A DNA stretch of 64,000 bases from Virgisporangium ochraceum. Its GTDB lineage: Bacteria > Actinomycetota > Actinomycetes > Mycobacteriales > Micromonosporaceae. The position numbers were made by a program, and so were the translations under genes. This document shows positions 58,389 through 64,000 of this stretch, one piece after another. The notes beneath the pieces are model-generated. The model was not told the origin of the DNA and did not search any database. It saw nothing but the letters and a program-made list of their open reading frames with translations. Location of the stretch: assembly GCF_016863655.1 (NCBI RefSeq), contig NZ_BOPH01000101.1:1-64000 (forward strand), written 5' to 3'. Every line of letters begins with the position of its first letter. Positions within the stretch are counted from its first letter, which is position 1.

Positions 58389-59209
58389 TGCGCCGCTGGA
58401 GCGGGTGGCTGATGGCGGTGCCGATGGCGGCGCTCGCCGTGGCGACGGTCTACCCCCTGCTGTTCACCGTCAACGTCGCGATGAAGACCCGCCGCGAGTA
58501 CGTCCTCGACCGGTTCTCCCTCGCCGCCGATCCCCGGTGGGACAACATCGCGACCGCGTGGACGGGCGTCGGCATGGCCCGGTACTTCCTGAACTCGGCG
58601 GTCGTCGTCGGGTGCTCGGTGGCGCTGCTGCTGCTCATCGGCTCCATGGCCGGGTTCGCGTTGAGCCAGTTGCGCTTCCGGGGCTCCACGACGCTGTTCC
58701 TGGTATGCCTGGCGGCGCTGTTCGTGCCGTTCCAGGTCATCATGGTGCCGCTGGCGCGGATCCTGGCCGACGCCGGACTGGTCGACACCTACCCGGGGCT
58801 CGTGCTGGCCTACGTCGCGCAGTTCCTGCCGTTCACCGTGTTCCTGATGACCAGCTACTACCGGGGCGTACCGACCGAGATCGTCGACGCAGCGCGGATC
58901 GACGGGAACACCCCGTACGGCGTCTACCGGCGGATCATGGTGCCGATCGGCGCCCCCGCGCTGCTGTCGGTGGGCATCCTCGACGCGTTGTTCTGCTGGA
59001 ACGACGTGCTCATCGCCCTGCTGCTGATGCCGTCGGCCGGGCACCGGACGGTCATGGTCGGCGTGACGTCGCTCCGGGGCCAGTACTCGGCCGACATTCC
59101 CACGTTCGCGGCCGGCGTCCTCATCGCGGCGGTGCCGGTCCTGGTCACCTACCTGTTCCTGCAGCGGCAGATCACCGACGGCGTCACCGCCGGTTCGACG
59201 AAGGGCTGA
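58388..59209 (+). CDS. CUT1 sugar ABC transporter permease (MalG-type)
   Basis: 273 residues and six membrane segments, with the EAA loop VDAARIDGNTPYGVYRRIMVPIGAPAL and the typical FQVIMVPLARILADAGLVDTYPGL segment. The ATG overlaps the MalF-type stop by 1 bp (TGATG). It forms the channel with the preceding permease. Confidence 0.93.
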   Translation: MRRWSGWLMAVPMAALAVATVYPLLFTVNVAMKTRREYVLDRFSLAADPRWDNIATAWTGVGMARYFLNSAVVVGCSVALLLLIGSMAGFALSQLRFRGSTTLFLVCLAALFVPFQVIMVPLARILADAGLVDTYPGLVLAYVAQFLPFTVFLMTSYYRGVPTEIVDAARIDGNTPYGVYRRIMVPIGAPALLSVGILDALFCWNDVLIALLLMPSAGHRTVMVGVTSLRGQYSADIPTFAAGVLIAAVPVLVTYLFLQRQITDGVTAGSTKG

Positions 59210-59210
59210 C

Positions 59211-60449
59211 ATGCGGATCACCGGATACCGGACGTTGACGACGGTGCAGGACTGGGGACGGCCGGTCGGCGACGCCAACGGCGTCTACGCCGACGGCGTC
59301 GTGCCGGTGCCCGTCGTGGTCGTCGAGACCGACGAGGGCATCACCGGCATCGGCCTCGGGCCGCACGTGGAGGCCGACACGGTCTTCGCCGCCCTGGACG
59401 GTCAGGACCCGCGCGCGGTCGTCTCCCTCTACGACCGCATGCTGCGCCAGACCTTCAAGGCCGGCCACGCCGGCGTGGTCTTCGGCACGATCGGCGCGTT
59501 CGACACCGCGCTGTGGGACATCAAGGCACAGGCGGCGGGCGAGCCGCTGTGGCGGCTGCTGGGCGGCAACGACCGCGTCGTCGAGGCGTACGCCTCGGGG
59601 CTGGACATCGACCTGACCGACGAGGAACTGGTGGCCACCTACGAGGTCTACGGTGCGCGCGGGCTGCGGGCGGCGAAGCTGAAGGGCGGGCTCGACATCG
59701 AGCGCGACCTCCACCGCCTGACCCTCGTGCGCGACGTGCTGACCGACGCGGCGCACGGCGCGCGGCCGGGGCTGATGCTGGACGCGAACGAGGCGTGGAG
59801 CCGCAAGCAGGCGGTGCGGCACGTCCGGGAGATCGAACGGGTGCTCGATCTCACCTGGATCGAGGAGCCGGTCCGGCGCTGGGACGCCGACGGCCTGGCG
59901 GTGGTCAGCCGGGGCGTGCGGGCATCGGTCGCGAGCGGGGAGAACCTGACCGGGCTGGAGCAGTTCCGTCCACTCATCGCGGCCGGCGGGCTCGACGTCG
60001 TCCAGACCGCCGCCGTCTGGGGGATCACCCACTTCCTGCGGGTGGCGGCGCTGGCACACGCCCACGACCTCCCGGTCAGCCCGATCGGCAACACGCCGGT
60101 CGCCCTGCTGCACGCGGCGACGTCGGTGCCCAACCACATCGCGAGCGAGCTGCAGAACCTGCGTCCGCCGACCGGGCTCGTCCTCGACGTGCACGTCGAG
60201 GACGGCACGTTCGTGCTCGGGGACTCGCCGGGGCTGGGCGTGCGGATCGACGCGGCGGCGATGGACGCGGCGGCGGTCGGCGCGCACCGGCCCGTACCCG
60301 GGACGGACGGGCCGCACGTGCGGCCCGAGCAGGCCGGCCGGAGGTTGCTCGCGGTGTCCAACGGTGGCGGCGCACCGGTGCCGCGCAACGCCGTCGACGT
60401 CGGACCGGCTCTCGCTGCCGTCGAGACGCCGCCGGCGGTGCGGGGGTGA
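59211..60449 (+). CDS. Enolase-superfamily sugar-acid dehydratase/isomerase lacking the His-Asp dyad (paralogue 2)
   Basis: 412 residues. It is closely similar to the protein at 32409-33587 over the first 340 residues. KxK is in AAKLKGG (K156, K158); metal ligands are D191 (LMLDANEAW), E218 (WIEEPV) and E244 (ASGENL). At the dyad positions it has A267 (QTAAVWG) and the strand VSPIGNTP instead of a His. A Pro/Ala-rich tail of about 45 residues is unique to this copy. It follows the MalG-type gene by 1 bp. As in paralogue 1, the substrate is likely a carboxylated sugar brought in by the cognate CUT1 importer. Confidence 0.85.
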   Translation: MRITGYRTLTTVQDWGRPVGDANGVYADGVVPVPVVVVETDEGITGIGLGPHVEADTVFAALDGQDPRAVVSLYDRMLRQTFKAGHAGVVFGTIGAFDTALWDIKAQAAGEPLWRLLGGNDRVVEAYASGLDIDLTDEELVATYEVYGARGLRAAKLKGGLDIERDLHRLTLVRDVLTDAAHGARPGLMLDANEAWSRKQAVRHVREIERVLDLTWIEEPVRRWDADGLAVVSRGVRASVASGENLTGLEQFRPLIAAGGLDVVQTAAVWGITHFLRVAALAHAHDLPVSPIGNTPVALLHAATSVPNHIASELQNLRPPTGLVLDVHVEDGTFVLGDSPGLGVRIDAAAMDAAAVGAHRPVPGTDGPHVRPEQAGRRLLAVSNGGGAPVPRNAVDVGPALAAVETPPAVRG

Positions 60450-60452
60450 CGC

Positions 60453-61289
60453 GTGACGCCGCTCGCTGGTACCCACGAGCTCGGCCTGCTCGCCGCCGCC
60501 CAGTCCGGCGACCGGCGCGCGCTGACGGAGCTCGTCACCACGTACCTGCCGGTGGTGTACACCACCGTGCGCAGGGGACTGGGTGGCCTGCCGGACGTCG
60601 ACGACGTCGTGCAGGAGACGATGCTGCGGGTCCTGCGGGAGCTGCGGTCGTTGCGTACGCCCGAGAGCTTCCGGCCCTGGCTGATGGCGATCGTCATGCG
60701 CCAGGTCAGCACGTTCCGCCGCCGGTGGCGGGCGGAGACCGACCGGACCGTCGCCCTCGACGAGGCACTCGACGTGTCCGTGGCGGCCGCCGAGGACGTG
60801 GCCCTGCTCCGCCTGGAACTGTCGGTCCAGCGGCGGTACCTGGCACGCGCCGGTCGGTGGCTCGACCCGGACGACCTCGTGCCGCTGTCGTTGTGGTGGC
60901 TCGAGGGTGCCGGCCGGCTGACCCGCGGCGAACTGGCGTCGGCGTTGGGAAAGAGCGTGGCGCACGCGGGGGTGTGCGTGCAGCGCACACGCGACCGGCT
61001 GATCCTCAGCCGGTCCGTCGTGGCCGCGCTGGACGCGTCGCCCCGGTGCGGTGGTCTGGTGGCGACGCTGGAGGGCTGGGACGGCGTGCCCGGCCCGCTG
61101 TGGCGCAAACGGATCCTGCGGCACGTGCGTGTGTGCTGCGCCTGCGAGCGGGCGTCGGCGCGGTTGCCGCCGCCGGAGCTGCTGGTCGAATGTCTCGCGT
61201 TGCTCCCGGAAAACTGTTATCCGGACGCGTTTCCGGAGTCCGGCGGTGGGTGCGGTCCGCACGCCGAGAATGACATGCAACATCGATAA
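60453..61289 (+). CDS. ECF-like sigma factor with C-terminal HxxxCxxC motif
   Basis: 278 residues. Region 2 is LTELVTTYLPVVYTTVRRGLGGLPDVDDVVQETMLRVLRELRSL with the RPWLMAIVMRQVSTFRRRW helix. Region 4 is LTRGELASALGKSVAHAGVCVQRTRDRL. Unlike minimal ECF factors, about 75 residues follow, including LWRKRILRHVRVCCACERAS, whose H-x3-C-x2-C matches the zinc motif of anti-sigma factors. Such C-terminal extensions are known in actinobacterial ECF groups, but the function here is unknown. The GTG start lies 3 bp after the enolase gene stop, so the sigma factor is the last gene of the sugar operon. An intact xylanase gene follows. Confidence 0.82.
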   Translation: MTPLAGTHELGLLAAAQSGDRRALTELVTTYLPVVYTTVRRGLGGLPDVDDVVQETMLRVLRELRSLRTPESFRPWLMAIVMRQVSTFRRRWRAETDRTVALDEALDVSVAAAEDVALLRLELSVQRRYLARAGRWLDPDDLVPLSLWWLEGAGRLTRGELASALGKSVAHAGVCVQRTRDRLILSRSVVAALDASPRCGGLVATLEGWDGVPGPLWRKRILRHVRVCCACERASARLPPPELLVECLALLPENCYPDAFPESGGGCGPHAENDMQHR

Positions 61290-61298
61290 ATGTTTATT

Positions 61299-61316
61299 GA
61301 TTGTGACGAAACAATC
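61299..61316. promoter_or_regulatory. Palindrome in the xylanase promoter region
   Basis: GATTGT and ACAATC form perfect 6-bp arms around GACGAA. This is the AT-richest spot nearby. A possible -35/-10 pair, TTGATT and CAATCT, 17 bp apart (61297-61325), overlaps it, so a regulator could bind here. A second partial dyad with an AGCGCT core lies at 61336-61351. Confidence 0.5.
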
Positions 61317-61407
61317 TGGCAATCTGCGTTACATCGAAGGCTAGCGCTTCCACCCGCGGGCCTCCATCGGGCCGGACCTACCGGCCCGGTTTCCAGAGAG
61401 GTGCACC

Positions 61408-62811
61408 ATGAGCTTTTCCAGCGGGTCGAGACGCTACCTCCGCCGGGTGTCCCGGCCACTCCTGGCCGTCGGGCTGCTCGCGGCCGGCATGACCGCGGCC
61501 GTGGCGAGCCCGGCCGCCGCCGGCACCACGCTCGGCCAGGCGGCGGCGGAGAAGGGCCGCTACTACGGTGCCGCGGTCGGCACGTACAAGTTCAACGACA
61601 CCACCTACATGAACCTCGTCAACCGCGAGTTCAACAGCCTCGTGGCCGAGAACGAGATGAAGTGGGACGCGACCGAGCCGCAGCAGGGCCGGTTCACCTA
61701 CACCAACGGCGACCGGATCGTCAGCCACGCCCTGTCGCGCGGGATGACGGTGCGCGGCCACACGTTGCTGTGGCACGCACAGCAGCCCGACTGGGCGAAG
61801 AACATGTCCGGGTCGGCGCTGCGCAACGCGGCGATCAACCACGTCACCCAGGTCGCCACCCACTTCCGGGGGCAGATCTACGCGTGGGACGTGGTGAACG
61901 AGGCGTTCGCCGACGGTGGCAGCGGCGGCCGGCGCGACTCCAACCTGCAGCGCACCGGCAACGACTGGATCGAGGCGGCGTTCCGTGCCGCCCGTGCCGC
62001 CGACCCGAACGCCAAGCTCTGCTACAACGACTACAACACTGACGGGATCAACGCGAAGTCGACCGGCATCTACAACATGGTCCGCGACTTCAAGTCCCGC
62101 GGTGTGCCGATCGACTGCGTCGGCTTCCAGTCGCACCTCGGCAGCTCCGTGCCGGGTGATTACCAGGCCAACCTGCAGCGCTTCGCCGACCTCGGCGTCG
62201 ACGTACAGATCACCGAGCTCGACATCCTGCAGGCCAACGCGAACGCCTACGCCGCCGTGACCCGGGCCTGCCTCGCGGTGTCGCGGTGCACCGGCATCAC
62301 CGTGTGGGGCGTGCGTGACTGCGACTCCTGGCGCGGTGGCGACAACGCGCTGCTGTTCGACTGCTCGGGCAACAAGAAGGCCGCGTACAACGCCGTGCTG
62401 GACACGCTCAACGGTGGCATCACCCCGACCCCGACCGGCAACCGGCTGCGCAGCGAGGCCTCCGGACGCTGCCTCGACATCCCGAACTCGACGACGACGA
62501 ACGGCACCCAGGTACAGATCTACGACTGCCACACCAACGCGAACCAGCAGTTCACCGTGAACGGCTCGGCGCTGCAGGTACTGGGCAAGTGCCTGCAGGC
62601 GCCCGCCAACGCCGCTGCCGGCACCCGCGTCCAGATCTGGGACTGCAACGGCGGCGCCAACCAGCAGTGGACCCTCAACTCCAACGGCACCGTGAGCAAC
62701 GCACAGACCGGGCTGTGCCTGGACGTCAACGGCGCCGGCACCGCCAACGGCACCGCCGTCATCGTCTGGTCCTGCCACGGCAACGCCAACCAGCGGTGGG
62801 CGCGGGTCTGA
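61408..62811 (+). CDS. Secreted GH10 endo-1,4-beta-xylanase with C-terminal ricin-type module
   Basis: 467 residues. A signal peptide (SRPLLAVGLLAAGMTAAVASPAAA) precedes a complete GH10 barrel (about 40-338). All key residues are present: GHTLLWH (H118, W122), acid/base E165 in WDVVNEAF, nucleophile E270 in ITELDI and the VWGVRD Trp. A short TPTPTG linker leads to a CBM13 module (about 346-467) with three QxW-type repeats. The architecture is that of Streptomyces XlnA-type xylanases. It hydrolyses xylan outside the cell. GAGAGGTG precedes the ATG. It is the intact paralogue of the defective GH10 gene at 1973-3115. Confidence 0.95.
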   Translation: MSFSSGSRRYLRRVSRPLLAVGLLAAGMTAAVASPAAAGTTLGQAAAEKGRYYGAAVGTYKFNDTTYMNLVNREFNSLVAENEMKWDATEPQQGRFTYTNGDRIVSHALSRGMTVRGHTLLWHAQQPDWAKNMSGSALRNAAINHVTQVATHFRGQIYAWDVVNEAFADGGSGGRRDSNLQRTGNDWIEAAFRAARAADPNAKLCYNDYNTDGINAKSTGIYNMVRDFKSRGVPIDCVGFQSHLGSSVPGDYQANLQRFADLGVDVQITELDILQANANAYAAVTRACLAVSRCTGITVWGVRDCDSWRGGDNALLFDCSGNKKAAYNAVLDTLNGGITPTPTGNRLRSEASGRCLDIPNSTTTNGTQVQIYDCHTNANQQFTVNGSALQVLGKCLQAPANAAAGTRVQIWDCNGGANQQWTLNSNGTVSNAQTGLCLDVNGAGTANGTAVIVWSCHGNANQRWARV

Positions 62812-62861
62812 GACCGGACCACCACCGGCGCCGCCGCGACGGCGTCGTAGCAGTCACCCCA

Positions 62862-62894
62862 CCTGGAACGTGCCCCTGACCGGCACGTTCCAGG
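62862..62894 (+). terminator. Hairpin terminator after the xylanase
   Basis: A perfect 13-bp inverted repeat (62862-62874 with 62882-62894) with a 7-nt loop lies 50 bp past the xylanase stop codon. Confidence 0.75.
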
Positions 62895-62960
62895 GCTGCC
62901 CCGGGGCCGCGGTGCCCCGCGCACGAATCCCCCAGCCGACGACAAGAGGTGTGACAGTCC

Positions 62961-64000
62961 ATGAGAAACCGTGTGATGGCGGCGATAGCGGCCGCCGTCC
63001 TGTCGACCGCCGGGTTGGCGGTCCCGATCGTCGGACCGGCGTCGCCGGCCGCCGCGCACCCCGTCAACGCGTCCGACTTCAACCAGGTCGAACTCGCCCG
63101 CGGGGTGTCCGAAATGGGGGAGCCGATGTCGATGGCGGTCCTCCCGGACCGCTCGGTCCTGCACACCGCCCGCAACGGCGTCCTCCGCCGGACCACCGCG
63201 GCCGGCGTCACCAGCGTCATCGGCACCCTGCAGGTCTACACTCACGACGAGGAGGGTCTGCAGGGCGTCGGGGTGGACCCGGGCTTCGCCACCAACCGGT
63301 ACATCTACCTCTACTACTCGCCGCCGTTGTCGACCCCCGGCGGTGACGCGCCGGCCACCGGCACCGACTTCTCGGCGTGGAACGGCGTGAACCGGTTGTC
63401 GCGCTTCACGCTCAACTCCGACTTCACCCTCAACACGGGCAGCCAGGTGACCGTGCTGGAGGTGGCCACGAACCGCGGCATGTGCTGCCACGTCGGCGGC
63501 GACATCGACTTCGACGCGGCCGGCAACCTCTATCTGTCCACAGGGGACGACTCGAACCCGTTCGACTCGGGCGGTTACACGCCGATCGACGAGCGCACCA
63601 ACCGCAACCCCGTCTACGACGCGCAGCGCACCGCCGGCAACACCAACGACCTGCGCGGCAAGGTGCTGCGCATCAAGGTGAACGCGAACGGCACGTACTC
63701 GATCCCGTCGGGCAACCTGTTCCCGGTGGGCACCGCCGGTACCCGTCCCGAGATCTACGCGATGGGCCTGCGCAACCCGTTCCGGCTCAGCGTCGACAAG
63801 CCGACCGGCATCGTCTACGTCTCCGACTACGGCCCGGACGCCGGAACGTCCTCGTCCACCCGCGGACCCGCGGGCCAGGTCGAGTACAACCGCATCACGT
63901 CCGCCGGCAACTACGGCTGGCCCTACTGCACCGGCTCGAACACGACGAACGAGACCTACGTGGACTACACGTTCCCGTCCGGGCCGTCGGGGAGCCGGTT
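62961..64000 (+). CDS. Secreted PQQ-type sugar dehydrogenase (GSDH propeller), truncated by window end
   Basis: At least 346 codons are visible; the 3' end lies outside the window. A signal peptide (MRNRVMAAIAAAVLSTAGLAVP... AAA) is followed by a GSDH-type propeller: PMSMAVLPDRSVLHTARNG, HDEEGLQGVGVDPGFATNRYIYLYYSP, GGDIDFDAAGNLYLSTGDD, AGNTNDLRGKVLRIK, MGLRNPFRLSVD and SAGNYGWPYC. It closely resembles the propeller of the 43102-46650 protein but has no ThuA domain in front. Further modules (PKD, CBM6, ricin) may follow beyond the window. It should oxidise aldoses or oligosaccharides with PQQ as cofactor. Confidence 0.88.
   Translation, partial: MRNRVMAAIAAAVLSTAGLAVPIVGPASPAAAHPVNASDFNQVELARGVSEMGEPMSMAVLPDRSVLHTARNGVLRRTTAAGVTSVIGTLQVYTHDEEGLQGVGVDPGFATNRYIYLYYSPPLSTPGGDAPATGTDFSAWNGVNRLSRFTLNSDFTLNTGSQVTVLEVATNRGMCCHVGGDIDFDAAGNLYLSTGDDSNPFDSGGYTPIDERTNRNPVYDAQRTAGNTNDLRGKVLRIKVNANGTYSIPSGNLFPVGTAGTRPEIYAMGLRNPFRLSVDKPTGIVYVSDYGPDAGTSSSTRGPAGQVEYNRITSAGNYGWPYCTGSNTTNETYVDYTFPSGPSGSR

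Noticed and set aside
1..64000. CRISPR arrays, tRNA/rRNA genes, insertion sequences, integrases or phage genes.
   Set aside because: No regular short direct repeats with spacers, no transposase or integrase motifs and no tRNA-like cloverleaf were seen on reading both strands.

Overview
This window comes from a very GC-rich genome with codon-position GC bias, GTG starts, leaderless-looking genes and AGGAGG-type ribosome sites. It is almost certainly a filamentous actinomycete; Micromonosporales or Pseudonocardiales is an inference. I see no rRNA, tRNA, CRISPR array, insertion sequence or prophage. Nearly all of the 64 kb is devoted to plant cell-wall polysaccharides, from secreted hydrolysis through uptake to sugar-acid catabolism.

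Layout. (1) 1-9.7 kb: the tail of a CBM2 protein, then a minus-strand secreted operon: small ORF, GH43-CBM6, GH127, ricin-GH43, a GH10-like protein and ricin-GH62 (arabinoxylan/arabinan side chains and backbone). (2) 10.0-12.8 kb: a GH27-ricin enzyme under a LacI-type operator, and a LacI regulator. (3) 12.8-22.9 kb: rhamnulokinase-like kinase, DeoR regulator, a YtfQ/YtfR/YtfT/YjfF-like CUT2 sugar importer, a Gfo/Idh/MocA oxidoreductase, an aldose 1-epimerase and a GIDE-domain membrane protein. (4) 23.0-30.2 kb: an FrcBCA-like importer and its FadR-type GntR regulator, facing an L-fuconate dehydratase / zinc dehydrogenase / KduD-like operon. (5) 30.2-37.9 kb: a second GntR regulator with an enolase-superfamily protein whose active site is damaged, then a second enolase-superfamily protein with a CUT1 importer and a LacI regulator whose operator occurs twice in inverted orientation. 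(6) 37.9-46.7 kb: PaaX-like regulator, two CE1-type esterases, a ricin-GH54 enzyme and a 1182-residue ThuA / PQQ-type sugar dehydrogenase / PKD / CBM6 / ricin protein. (7) 47.1-52.6 kb: a ribose-type importer with a D-psicose/tagatose-3-epimerase-like enzyme. (8) 52.8-61.3 kb: a right-handed beta-helix (GH141-like) ricin protein, a GntR regulator, a second CUT1 importer with a paralogue of the enolase protein of region 5, and an ECF-like sigma factor. (9) 61.4 kb to the end: an intact GH10-ricin xylanase and a truncated PQQ-type sugar dehydrogenase.

How it fits together. Ten ricin-type (CBM13) modules or remnants are attached to different catalytic domains; some modules are nearly identical in DNA, so module shuffling is recent. 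The released sugars could enter through five separate ABC importers. Each importer cluster has its own regulator or candidate operator and most carry a dedicated catabolic enzyme.

The most unusual points are: a GH10 protein with four active-site positions replaced although an intact paralogue lies in the same window; an enolase-superfamily protein with three catalytic positions replaced; a pair of enolase-superfamily paralogues, each tied to its own CUT1 importer, that keep the KxK and metal ligands but lack the usual His-Asp dyad; a coupled small ORF at the head of the hydrolase operon; and a strongly over-represented 11-bp palindrome (TCCACWGTGGA) scattered through the window.
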